NCBI RefSeq assembly: GCF_018494085.1
Contig: NZ_JABBFP010000001.1
Location: 186,001 to 250,000, forward strand
DNA: 64,000 bases
Direction of reading: 5' to 3'
Source: Rosenbergiella collisarenosi
GTDB taxonomy: Bacteria > Pseudomonadota > Gammaproteobacteria > Enterobacterales > Enterobacteriaceae
Made by a program: the position numbers and the translations under genes. The notes under the pieces were generated by a model that was not told where the DNA came from, searched no databases, and saw only the letters and a list, made by a program, of their open reading frames with translations. This document shows positions 44,472 to 53,219 of this stretch, piece by piece. Positions within the stretch are counted from its first letter, which is position 1. Every line of letters starts with the position of its first letter.

Positions 44472-45275
44472 ATGATTGAACCACTGTCTGATTTCGAATC
44501 AATAATAAAATTTTACCACTCGCAGCACACATTTGTCTACAAAGCCAACCCTGGAAACGCAGGGGATGGGGTCATTGCTTCAGCCACTTACGATTTTTTT
44601 GAAAAGTTTAATTTGGATTTCGAAATGTACAGTGCTTCGGCAAAGTACAACCCTAATGAGCATGTATTAGTCTTCGGTGGTGGGGGTAACCTGATTGAGG
44701 GACTCTATAGAGAAGGTAGAGACTTTTTAGAAGATAATTTGTCTTCATTTGCCAAGGTTTTAATCTTCCCATCAACTATTAAAGGTTATAGTGATTTTTT
44801 CAGAGAACATGAAGATAAATTCGTGGTGTTTTGCAGAGAACAAACTACTTACGAGTATATCCTCAGTTTAGGGTATGATGGCAATAGTTGTTATCTCACC
44901 GATGATATGGCCTTTTATCTCGATTTAAAAAAATATACTAGTGGGGCTTCAGTTACTAAAGAGTCGTGTAATTGCTTTAGAACAGATGGTGAGTCATCTT
45001 TTGAAACTGGACATGAGAATAATCATGACATTTCACTGACTTGGAACGGCGATTATTGGGATAATAAGGATCTAGCCCGTAACTCAACGCGCTGCATGAT
45101 CAATTTTTTAGAATCCTATTCTACGATTAATACCGATCGGCTACATGTTTCAATACTAGGTTGTCTACTCGATAAGAAAGTGAATTTTTACCCTAATTCA
45201 TATTATAAGAATCAAGCTGTATTTAACTATTCTATTTTAAATAAATTCCAAAAGGTAGTTTTTATCACTAGTTAG
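44472..45275 (+). CDS. Polysaccharide pyruvyl transferase family protein
   Basis: The 267-aa protein shows HTFVYKANPGNAGDGVIASA, VLVFGGGGNLIEG, FPSTIKGYSDFF, VFCREQTTYEYI and the C-terminal INTDRLHVSILGCLLDKKVN (the conserved R-x-H motif). That is the pyruvyl-transferase / CsaB-like GT-B fold. These enzymes add ketal pyruvate from PEP to sugars or act as glycosyltransferases. The start ATG at 44472 has GGAG 7 nt upstream; upstream in-frame sequence looks like a non-coding leader. It is divergent from the GT4-GT2 gene (92 bp), suggesting joint regulation. Confidence 0.78.
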   Translation: MIEPLSDFESIIKFYHSQHTFVYKANPGNAGDGVIASATYDFFEKFNLDFEMYSASAKYNPNEHVLVFGGGGNLIEGLYREGRDFLEDNLSSFAKVLIFPSTIKGYSDFFREHEDKFVVFCREQTTYEYILSLGYDGNSCYLTDDMAFYLDLKKYTSGASVTKESCNCFRTDGESSFETGHENNHDISLTWNGDYWDNKDLARNSTRCMINFLESYSTINTDRLHVSILGCLLDKKVNFYPNSYYKNQAVFNYSILNKFQKVVFITS

Positions 45276-45314
45276 CTACTAATCGTTGATGGACTAGCTA
45301 GTAATTTACAGGTG

Positions 45315-45947
45315 CTAATTTATTTCGTTTATTGCATTTTTTAATATAGAAGTCCATCCCTCATTTGAATAGTCATTTGCTCTGTCATAAGGAGCAAATC
45401 TATCAATATTTGCTAAGTAGAGATGATTATTTATTTTCGTAATGGAATAGTCAGGGTTCTCTGAGCTTCTAACATATAAAACTTTAGCTCTTCCATTTTT
45501 CTCTAAATAATTTGATAATGCGAGAGCGCCTTGATACCCATTGTTATCATTACTTTTTAGTATAAATATTTTTTTATCATCCATGATACTACGTCTAAGC
45601 TCTTCCAAGAAATACTTAATTTTTTCTTTTTCCTTGCTATAAATTTTCAAGTTTTCTTCAGCGTCAAATTTCCACTCCCAAATACCTTCATTATTTACGC
45701 TGTACATTTCAGTGTGAAAGGATAGTCCATATTTTTTATCGAGAACCATATTTTGCCAAGCTGGCTCTAAGTTTTCAAATAAATAGAGATCTTCGAAGTT
45801 TTTCGAAAATATATATTCTAAGTTATTTATATCATGAGTTAGCGTCCAACGAAAAAGACTACTTTTTTCAATACCCTTGTCTCTTAAAAAAAAACCAAAT
45901 TCGCAATTATCACCTAGGCTTTCGAACCGCTCAATATCAGTAATCAT
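45315..45947 (-). CDS. DUF1796 putative cysteine peptidase-like protein
   Basis: The 210-aa protein starts at the ATG at 45947 with GAGGAAG 6 nt upstream. ESLGDNCEFGFFLRDKG and SSLFRW are the DUF1796 hallmark, with the candidate nucleophile Cys in the GDNCEFG motif; a later strand and loop (YQGALALSNYLEKNGRA) completes the domain. Such proteins recur in polysaccharide clusters, and some are joined to glycosyltransferases. Activity has not been shown to my knowledge. It converges with the pyruvyl-transferase-like gene; the 39 bp between them carry an imperfect inverted repeat. Confidence 0.7.
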   Translation of the reverse strand: MITDIERFESLGDNCEFGFFLRDKGIEKSSLFRWTLTHDINNLEYIFSKNFEDLYLFENLEPAWQNMVLDKKYGLSFHTEMYSVNNEGIWEWKFDAEENLKIYSKEKEKIKYFLEELRRSIMDDKKIFILKSNDNNGYQGALALSNYLEKNGRAKVLYVRSSENPDYSITKINNHLYLANIDRFAPYDRANDYSNEGWTSILKNAINEIN

Positions 45948-47265
45948 AAATTCTTCCTCAGGCAATTTTAATCTGTTATGGTAATTTTATTTCTGATTAA
46001 AAATTATTTCAATGACATTATATCAGTGTGTCTTACATTTTTTTGCAAATCGATAGCTTTTTAGCTCGTCTTATGATTGCCTGTAATCATCACTTAACCG
46101 GCTCTCTGAATAATCAAAAGAAGTTATACATGTTACATGTTGTGCTCCTTTCTAGTTTCAAGATAGTTTTGTCGCCCTCAAAAAGAATATTATCATTACT
46201 TCTATTGTTATGTTTTTTGTTCCGTAACACGTGGATTCTAGGTGTTTAAGTTGAAAAAAATAATGATAAGGCATGAAGAGCACCGCTTATGTAGCTGATT
46301 TCTCAAGTACATCTGGGCAGTATTCTTCTATCTGAACAGATGTAGTAACACATTTTACCCAGTCAGTCCTCGTTTTGGATTTAAATGGATATCCTCTTTT
46401 TACAACACTGCATTCACCCAGTGTATCGCAGATCACTGTTCTTTATTTTTATTCTTATAGGAATTGGTTTTGGCTGCTCTGCATCTGACCCGATCCGCTC
46501 GAGGTAACACGCGACAGACTATAGTAGGATGCAGTTTGCTGTAGGTTCTTCCATTAATACTTCTCAGTGCAGTTAAGCTGGCCCGTAGCCAACTCATTGC
46601 TGCAGAGGGGTGCCGATGTTAACGGCTTGCTGTGTCAGTTTTAAGCGGTACAAATCTGTTACTCTACAGACCGTCGGTAAATCAGAAAAATAATGCGTTA
46701 TGCTTACCGAATCAGCTATTATCGTTTTTTGAAAGGATAGCCCTAGGCGTCGTTTGTCATAGGAAATAGATACTCTGACTGACGTCATTCAGGCGACTTT
46801 ATAGGTTCGGATATCTGGTGATTAATTTCTCTGCGCAATCCGGCTGATTTCCTTAAGTGAACAGCCATTTTATAGACTATTCGACTAAGAAAGTTAATGC
46901 TAATTTTATAGTAGTGAGCACTAACTATTAATAAGGCGCTGTAGATAGACTGGATCTACCAGCAGGGTATAAGTATCCACCTCTTTGACGCAAAAAATCA
47001 GCTATGATGGCTTTTAAGGGCATTACCGACCATTAACAAGGTGGTATATCCTAAGTACGGGTTTCATTACCAGACATTTTCGAAGAGATAGTTTTCACTG
47101 GTATAAAATTGCAATTCATTTGTGAGTGCTTACGACTAGCCTATTGTACCTTCAATAACATCATCCAATCAGCAAGGTTGTCTCGTCATCAAGCGAAATA
47201 GCCGGCTACTTATCTTTTGCGCTTTGTTAAAAATCTTTTCAACCTAGCTTACCCCTGAGGTCCTC
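45948..47265. other. 1.3 kb region without a convincing gene
   Basis: The stretch has stops in all frames at short intervals; the only open frames are about 60-75 codons, lack good ribosome-binding sites and match nothing I recognise. Composition varies along it. It may be the remains of a degraded gene or insertion, or a long promoter region for the GFA-family gene. No inverted-repeat insertion-sequence ends could be paired by eye. Confidence 0.4.
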
Positions 47266-47685
47266 ATGCAAGGCTCCTGTTTATGTGCTTCAGTTAAATT
47301 TACCTTATCCTATAGTCCGAAAACTTTCTATCGCTGCCATTGCTCCCTATGTCGTCGTCAAACAGGTACAGAATCGAATTATGCGACTCTAGTACATCGT
47401 CAGCATTTTACCTGGTCTACAGGCGAAGCAAGTATTCACTCTTGGAAAAAGGCGTCGGGGTATCGTAACGATTTTTGTCAGCATTGCGGAAGTACGGTTC
47501 CTAACCCATTAGCACAAGCTCCCTATTTCTGGGTGCCGCTTGGCCTTCTGGATGGGATCGAACATTATCAATGTGTCGCCGACTTCTGTATGCAGGACTG
47601 CCCCTCAATCCTACCTTCAATTCACACTTACCGCGAACCTGTACAATCACTCGAGCAACTACTGAGTTTACTCCGGTTAGAATAG
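47266..47685 (+). CDS. GFA/CENP-V family zinc protein
   Basis: The 139-aa protein carries the zinc motifs of the glutathione-dependent formaldehyde-activating (GFA) family: GSCLCASVKF, CHCSLCRRQTG and FCQHCGSTV, with the C-terminal variable part. Members bind Zn and may condense glutathione with aldehydes, but most are uncharacterised. It stands alone and is convergent with the esterase gene 15 bp away. Confidence 0.85.
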   Translation: MQGSCLCASVKFTLSYSPKTFYRCHCSLCRRQTGTESNYATLVHRQHFTWSTGEASIHSWKKASGYRNDFCQHCGSTVPNPLAQAPYFWVPLGLLDGIEHYQCVADFCMQDCPSILPSIHTYREPVQSLEQLLSLLRLE

Positions 47686-47700
47686 CAAGTTAGTTAGTAT

Positions 47701-48723
47701 TTACTTTCTCTCTGAATAGCGTCGAATAAAGTCGATTGAATTATCGAACACTTGCTGGCTTGCGCGGTACTGCATACTAAACTCAAAATCATGGCTGAGT
47801 GGCTCAGGCCAGTTTTTAGGATAGATTGATGCTTCAACCGGAATATTGAGTGTTCTTAAGCGTTCGATAAATGGGGAGGTTTGTCCCTGCGTCAAAATAT
47901 CGTTGTCGCTTGCGCTGATCGAAACAGGCGGATAGTCAGTGTTTAACCAAGGCGTTGCTGACATGATATAGAGCCTGCGCAGGCTAGGCGGCTTCTCTCC
48001 GCTGTAAGCCCCAATTAGTTGTTGCATAATCCAGCGGGTATACCAAGGGAGTTTTTGGCCACTTTTATATAAACTCGCCATATCATAAACGCCACTGTGT
48101 ACGACCAGACCTCTTAGTTGTTGGGGGCGGATCGCTGGAGTAATCAATAACTTTTGTTGCAGAATCGGTGAATTGAGCATTGCCGCGTAACTGCTCACAA
48201 TATTCGCCCCCGCAGAGTCACCGCTTAAGAAAATACGATTAAGATCTAGCGGCCAATCGTGCAAGGTACCCAGTGTCTTTAATGCTTGGTTAAGCTGAAT
48301 CAGTTGGGTCGGAAAGGACCCAGTAGGGACGGTACTATATTCGATATTTACGACCGCAATTCCTCGGTCTGCCAGCAGTTTGGCATAGGGCAACATACTC
48401 TCTTTATGACCAGCGACCCAGCCACCGCCGTGTACGAGTACGATAGTGGGGTAAGATTGTAGGGGCTCCTGATTCGGCACCACGATATCCATGCGTGAGC
48501 TAGGTAGCTGACCATAGCGAATGTCTGTCGCGACTCGTAAGGGATGTTTAACATTAATAGCGGCGTAATGGTTGAGCGCCTCAACATTGTTTTTGCTTGC
48601 CGCGTTTTCCATCGCATTCTGAGTGAGTGAAATGGCCAGCGACTGACAGCCAGTCAGTAGCAGACTACTCGCGATAAGTCCCCATCTTTTAGAACCTACC
48701 GCTATAAAAAAATTTTTTTTCAT
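47701..48723 (-). CDS. Lipoprotein alpha/beta hydrolase (HSL/carboxylesterase type)
   Basis: The 340-aa product has a lipoprotein signal with lipobox LLTGC (Cys about 26) and an HSL-type hydrolase domain: oxyanion HGGGWVAGHKES, nucleophile GDSAGAN, an Asp in SASDND and His in LSHDFEF. It is anchored in an envelope membrane and hydrolyses short acyl esters; the substrate is unknown. A Lys/Phe-rich N-terminus (MKKNFFIAVGSKRWG) precedes the hydrophobic segment. Confidence 0.85.
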   Translation of the reverse strand: MKKNFFIAVGSKRWGLIASSLLLTGCQSLAISLTQNAMENAASKNNVEALNHYAAINVKHPLRVATDIRYGQLPSSRMDIVVPNQEPLQSYPTIVLVHGGGWVAGHKESMLPYAKLLADRGIAVVNIEYSTVPTGSFPTQLIQLNQALKTLGTLHDWPLDLNRIFLSGDSAGANIVSSYAAMLNSPILQQKLLITPAIRPQQLRGLVVHSGVYDMASLYKSGQKLPWYTRWIMQQLIGAYSGEKPPSLRRLYIMSATPWLNTDYPPVSISASDNDILTQGQTSPFIERLRTLNIPVEASIYPKNWPEPLSHDFEFSMQYRASQQVFDNSIDFIRRYSERK

Positions 48724-49045
48724 ACATTCCTTTCTGTGTTGTTATAAAAATGTGAAATTTATAGAGAAGGCTTCATAAAAATTGTCAACGAACTGTGCTA
48801 TTAGTCATATTTTGTATAGAATTTTTTTATTAATAAGCCATACTAACCACCGTTGTGCAAAGTCCAGAAATACTTGTTACAAGTTGGTGGATTTTTCATC
48901 ACAGGCGAATGTGAAAAATCGGAGATTGGTGCGGCAAGCTTCATCCGACGTGAGTAATTAAAATTATAAATTTCCTGCTTTAGGGCGGTCTTATTGCTCC
49001 GATTTTTACATTTTAAAATAGTTGTTTTGTTTAAGGTAGATTTCG
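48724..49045 (+). promoter_or_regulatory. gcd upstream region with a 9-bp inverted repeat
   Basis: 322 bp without a gene. GATTTTTCA (48890-48898) and TGAAAAATC (48912-48920) form a perfect inverted repeat over a 13-bp spacer that itself contains TCACA-N6-TGTGA, the reverse order of a CRP site. It is a candidate operator or mRNA hairpin about 125 bp before the gcd start. The remainder is AT-rich. Confidence 0.4.
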
Positions 49046-51421
49046 ATGTCTAGGGAACGCAGAGGCTTACGCCTCATCACGTTGTTATTCTCTCTCTTCT
49101 GCTGCTTATGGTTAGTCATTGGCGGTGGATACTTGTTAGCGATCGGTGGTAGTAGTTACTATCTTATTACCGGTCTCGTCATGGCGCTTTTCACCGCGCA
49201 ATTAGCTAAACGTAAAGGTGGGGCATTTTTCGTCTATGCGTTAATCCTAATCGCAACAGCAATCTGGTCATATGTTGAATGTGGCATTGATTTCTGGGCG
49301 CTAGCACCGCGTTTAGGGATCTGGACCCTGTTTGGCATCTGGATGCTTTTACCACCAGTCTACCGTCAAATATCCCGTCCTAATGCAGGTAATACGCCAC
49401 GCACCGCGATGGCGATCGGCGTTATTGTTAACTTATTGATGGTTGGCTCTAGTTTCTTGGTAAAAGATCCGCAAGAAATTGATGGCACACTTAATATTAA
49501 TAATGCAGCCCCTGCAACGCCGAGCGTCCCTGCTCAAGACTGGCCTGCTTATGCACGTACCCAGGACGGGGTTCGCTATTCACCGCTGACACAGATCAAC
49601 GAACAGAACGTCAAAGACTTACAAGTCGCTTGGACCTTCCGTACCGGTGATGTGAAACGTGCTGATGATCCAGGCGAGATCACCAACGAATCGACGCCAA
49701 TTAAAGTCGGCAACATGCTATACACCTGTACTGCGCACCAAATTCTCATCGCATTGGATGCTGCAACAGGTAAAGAAAAATGGCGTTTCGATCCGAAGAT
49801 TAAATACGACCCGTCCTTCCAACATATGACTTGCCGTGGTGTGTCTTACCACGAGGTGTCCGCAACACCTGCTAATGGTAGTCAACCGGCAGCCTGTTCA
49901 CGTCGTATTCTATTACCTGTGAATGATGGCCGCCTATTTGCGGTGGATGCCGAAAATGGTCAGGTGTGTAAAGACTTCGCAAATAACGGCGAAATCGACT
50001 TACAACATAAACAACCGCATGCTTACCCAGGTGGCTATGAGCCAACCTCTCCGCCAATTATTACCGATAAAGTCATTATTATCGCGGGTGCGGTAACCGA
50101 TAACTTATCAACGAAAGAGCCTTCAGGCGTTATTCGTGGGTTTGATGTCAATACTGGACAGCTGCTGTGGGCCTTCGATCCAGGCGCTAAAGATCCTAAC
50201 GCTATCCCTGCAGACGGTGAAAGCTACACGCCTAACTCACCAAACTCATGGGCGCCTTCAGCTTATGATGCAAAATTAGATATCGTTTATATCCCAATGG
50301 GAGTAAGTACCCCGGATATTTGGGGCGGTAACCGTACTCCAGACCAAGAGAAGTTTGCGACCGGTATTCTGGCATTGCATGCTTCTACAGGTAAACTGGC
50401 GTGGTTCTACCAAACGGTACACCATGACCTGTGGGATATGGACGTTCCAGCACAGCCAACCTTAGCGGATATTAAAGATCAGCAAGGTAACACTGTACCG
50501 GTTATCTATGCACCCGCGAAAACCGGTGATATCTTCGTTCTGAACCGCGTTACTGGTAAGCCAGTAGTACCAGCAGACGAGCACCCGGTACCACAAGGTG
50601 CTGCAGAGGGTGACCACCTCTCCGCCACCCAGCCTTATTCTGAATTCAGCTATCGCCCTAAAGCGAACCTGACAGATAAGAAGATGTGGGGCGCGACCAT
50701 GTTCGACCAGATGATCTGTCGCATCATGTTCCACCGTTTACGTTACGAAGGTCCATTTACCCCTCCTTCAGTCCAAGGTACCTTAGTTTTCCCAGGTAAC
50801 CTAGGGATGTTCGAGTGGGGCGGTATTTCGGTTAACACTGATAAACAGTTTGCTATCACTAACCCAATGCAACTGCCGTTTGTCTCTAAACTGATTCCTC
50901 GTGGTCCGAATAACCCAATGGAACCTGATGAGAAAGGCGCTAAAGGGTCAGGTAGTGAAGCGGGTCTGCAACACCAATACGGCGCGAAGTTTGGTGTAGA
51001 GCTAAATCCGTTCTTATCACCGTTTGGTTTACCTTGTATGGAACCTTCATGGGGCTTCGTATCTGCAGTTAATCTGCAAAATCACGAAATCATTTGGAAG
51101 AAACGTATCGGCACCATCCGTGATAGCTCACCTCTACCGCTGCCGTTGAAGGTAGGTACTCCGATGCTGGGTGCGCCTATCACGACTGCGGGTAATGTAT
51201 TCTTCATCGCGGCAACGCTGGATAACTACCTACGTGCCTATAGCGTGCATGACGGCAAACTGTTATGGCAAGCGCGTCTACCTGCGGGCGGACAAGCAAC
51301 ACCAATGACTTATGAAGTGGATGGTAAGCAGTACGTTGTGATTAACGCGGGTGGCCACGGTTCATTTGGATCGACCATGGGCGATTACATCGTCGCGTAT
51401 AAACTTCCCGACGCGAAATAG
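49046..51421 (+). CDS. gcd: Membrane-bound PQQ-dependent glucose dehydrogenase
   Basis: The 791-aa enzyme has five N-terminal membrane helices (about 10-145) and a periplasmic eight-bladed PQQ domain beginning DWPAYARTQDGVRYSPLTQI. It shows TPIKVGNMLYTCTAHQILIA, the tryptophan-docking W motifs, DLWDMDVPAQPTL, YAPAKTGDIFVLNR and the C-terminal VINAGGHGSFGSTMGDYIVA. It oxidises glucose to gluconolactone in the periplasm and passes electrons to ubiquinone. No pqq synthesis genes are in the window. It is alone between the operator-like region and a terminator. Its product could feed the IdnT/gluconate uptake system. Confidence 0.95.
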   Translation: MSRERRGLRLITLLFSLFCCLWLVIGGGYLLAIGGSSYYLITGLVMALFTAQLAKRKGGAFFVYALILIATAIWSYVECGIDFWALAPRLGIWTLFGIWMLLPPVYRQISRPNAGNTPRTAMAIGVIVNLLMVGSSFLVKDPQEIDGTLNINNAAPATPSVPAQDWPAYARTQDGVRYSPLTQINEQNVKDLQVAWTFRTGDVKRADDPGEITNESTPIKVGNMLYTCTAHQILIALDAATGKEKWRFDPKIKYDPSFQHMTCRGVSYHEVSATPANGSQPAACSRRILLPVNDGRLFAVDAENGQVCKDFANNGEIDLQHKQPHAYPGGYEPTSPPIITDKVIIIAGAVTDNLSTKEPSGVIRGFDVNTGQLLWAFDPGAKDPNAIPADGESYTPNSPNSWAPSAYDAKLDIVYIPMGVSTPDIWGGNRTPDQEKFATGILALHASTGKLAWFYQTVHHDLWDMDVPAQPTLADIKDQQGNTVPVIYAPAKTGDIFVLNRVTGKPVVPADEHPVPQGAAEGDHLSATQPYSEFSYRPKANLTDKKMWGATMFDQMICRIMFHRLRYEGPFTPPSVQGTLVFPGNLGMFEWGGISVNTDKQFAITNPMQLPFVSKLIPRGPNNPMEPDEKGAKGSGSEAGLQHQYGAKFGVELNPFLSPFGLPCMEPSWGFVSAVNLQNHEIIWKKRIGTIRDSSPLPLPLKVGTPMLGAPITTAGNVFFIAATLDNYLRAYSVHDGKLLWQARLPAGGQATPMTYEVDGKQYVVINAGGHGSFGSTMGDYIVAYKLPDAK

Positions 51422-51467
51422 TTGTATGGCATCATCCTCGTTGTGGTGATGCCAACGCAGAACTGAG

Positions 51468-51500
51468 CCTCGAATAAATTACTTTATTCGGGGTTTTTTT
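51468..51500 (+). terminator. Rho-independent terminator after gcd
   Basis: CCTCGAATAAA pairs with TTTATTCGGGG (one wobble) over a TTAC loop and is followed by seven T residues. A second hairpin (GGCATCA/TGATGCC, from 51428) precedes it without a T-tract. Confidence 0.85.
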
Positions 51501-51604
51501 ATGCTGTTAATGTGAGGAACAAAAGGTTGTAAATAGAGGGGAGGGTGACGGGAAGCATTACCTAAAAAGCCGATAAGGCGTAGCTTCCCAACTCAGTCGA
51601 CAAG

Positions 51605-51892
51605 TTAAAAATTATTAGGGATAAAGATATCTGGAGATTGTTGTAAGGCGTAGTTAAGCGCGTCTGTCGCAACGGTCGTCATTGCTTGCCAGTTTTGGAT
51701 AGTGAAATCGATTCCAAGTAGCCCCATAACAAACCAGCAGGAGGTAAATAAGCCTAGACCCGTAAAGGCTACACTCGCTGCTTTAAGGCTATGCTGCTGA
51801 CATTTAATCTTCATCACGCTAGCCATATACATTAATCCTGCACTGACAAGGCCCCAACGCATGACGATTAGACTCGTTGCTAATGCGCTCAT
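51605..51892 (-). CDS. yjcB: YjcB family small membrane protein
   Basis: The 95-aa protein follows E. coli YjcB from memory: two hydrophobic helices with SLIVMRWGLVSAGLMYMASV and FTGLGLFTSCWFVMGLLGI, then a polar tail. Function unknown. It has a strong AGGAG ribosome-binding site, and in E. coli too it lies upstream of soxS, so the local gene order is conserved. Confidence 0.82.
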   Translation of the reverse strand: MSALATSLIVMRWGLVSAGLMYMASVMKIKCQQHSLKAASVAFTGLGLFTSCWFVMGLLGIDFTIQNWQAMTTVATDALNYALQQSPDIFIPNNF

Positions 51893-52088
51893 CTCTACTC
51901 CTTATATTGGTCAATAGGTAGGCTCATTGATTGATGATCAAACAATGAGAAAATAATAAAGTGTGATTTAGCTCACATTATAGTCATTAGTGGATGAAAT
52001 TTGAAGGCTAAGTTAAAAAAATTAGCATTTTTGGCTCGCTATTGTTAACGAGCCTGACAGGATTGACGAGAGGAAAAGTGAGACAAGG

Positions 52089-52454
52089 TTAGGAGAGTGA
52101 ACTCATAGTACTAAAAGAGGGCGCAGTACGGCAGCGCTGTGAGTGACGGTATGCCGTTGGCGTTAAATCGAACTTACGGCGAAACACTCGCGAGAAAGTC
52201 TGCTGTGATTCGTAACCGTATTGTAAAGCGATATCGAATACGGGGCGTTGACTCGCACAAAGTGCTTCAGCGGCTTTTGCCAAACGGCGGTCACGGATGT
52301 AGTCACCAAGCGTTTGACGCGTCATTACACGAAACATTCTCTGTAGATGCCATTTGGAATAACCAGATTTTGCGGCAACTTCATCGATAGAAAGGTTGTT
52401 TCCAAGATTTTGATCGATCCACTCAGTGAGTGAGATGATGATTTCTTTTTGCAT
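52089..52454 (-). CDS. soxS: SoxS, AraC-type superoxide response activator
   Basis: The 121-aa protein is a small AraC regulator consisting of two HTH motifs (SIDEVAAKSGYSKWHLQRMF and VFDIALQYGYESQQTFSRVF, then RRKFDLTPTAYR). It is somewhat longer at its C-terminus than E. coli SoxS (107 aa). It binds soxboxes and activates oxidative-stress genes. It is divergent from soxR and its promoter overlaps the SoxR operator. GAGGAACG precedes the ATG. Confidence 0.93.
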   Translation of the reverse strand: MQKEIIISLTEWIDQNLGNNLSIDEVAAKSGYSKWHLQRMFRVMTRQTLGDYIRDRRLAKAAEALCASQRPVFDIALQYGYESQQTFSRVFRRKFDLTPTAYRHSQRCRTAPSFSTMSSLS

Positions 52455-52510
52455 TTGACGTCGTTCCTCTGTTTAGTCATCACATAATGTGATCTCGAAC
52501 AAGTTTTTAA

Positions 52511-52541
52511 AGTATAATTCCTCAAGTTAACTTGAGGTAAA
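52511..52541 (-). promoter_or_regulatory. SoxR operator and soxS promoter
   Basis: A perfect 18-bp palindrome CCTCAAGTTAACTTGAGG (52520-52537) lies between a -35 TTTACC (52541-52536) and a -10 TATACT (52516-52511) reading on the minus strand. The 19-bp spacer is the over-long spacing that MerR-family activators such as SoxR correct by twisting DNA. The layout equals the E. coli soxS promoter. Confidence 0.93.
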
Positions 52542-52549
52542 GCCCAAAA

Positions 52550-53026
52550 ATGAAAAAAGAACGATCTCAATTAAAATCAACCCTTTCCCCTGGTGAGGTC
52601 GCTAAGCGTAGCGGCGTGGCCGTCTCTGCTCTGCATTTTTACGAGACAAAAGGGTTAATTGCTAGTAGCCGTAATGCAGCAAATCAACGCCGTTACAGTC
52701 GGGACGTATTACGGCGCGTTGCAATCATCAAGATTGCTCAACGCATAGGACTTCCCTTGTCGACATTGGGCGAACATCTGGCCAGTTATCCACCAGATAA
52801 GCGTATTTCCGCAAATGAGTGGGAGCATCTTACTGCCCAGTGGCGGGATGAATTGGATAAGCGTATTGAAACCTTAATACGCTTACGGGATGATCTTAAT
52901 GGTTGTATCGGCTGTGGTTGCTTGTCTATGCGCGATTGCCCACTGCGTAATGCTGATGATCATCTTGCTCAGCAGGGGAAGGGCGCGGTACTTTTGGAGC
53001 AAGACCCCGACGATTCGGAGCTTTAG
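52550..53026 (+). CDS. soxR: SoxR, redox-sensing MerR-type regulator
   Basis: The 158-aa protein has a MerR HTH ([40 protein letters not shown]), a coiled-coil helix, and the [2Fe-2S] cluster motif [12 protein letters not shown] (Cys spacing C-x2-C-x-C-x5-C), all as in E. coli SoxR. The oxidised cluster activates soxS. It is divergent from soxS with the shared operator; the ATG is 12 bp past the operator. Confidence 0.96.
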   Translation: MKKERSQLKSTLSPGEVAKRSGVAVSALHFYETKGLIASSRNAANQRRYSRDVLRRVAIIKIAQRIGLPLSTLGEHLASYPPDKRISANEWEHLTAQWRDELDKRIETLIRLRDDLNGCIGCGCLSMRDCPLRNADDHLAQQGKGAVLLEQDPDDSEL

Positions 53027-53219
53027 ACTGGGGATCTTCCTAACGAGCTGCTAGGCTCAACGGGGTAGGTTGCATCAAATGAAAAGAAATCGCTGAGTTT
53101 CTAGTTTTTAAGCACGTTTTTTACATTGTATTCAAGGTGTACCGTGTATGTTAAGTAAATGAGTGGGCCTGTAGTAGTTAATAGGTTTTGTTGTCTTCTG
53201 GAAAGGTTACAAGGAAAGC

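Noticed and set aside
46028-46249. Small hydrophobic protein of about 73 aa
   Set aside because: No ribosome-binding site, no family, and leucine-rich only through AT-rich composition in a region otherwise full of stops.
46594-46788. Transposase remnant on the minus strand
   Set aside because: Sixty-four codons without any recognisable DDE or other transposase motif and no terminal inverted repeats.
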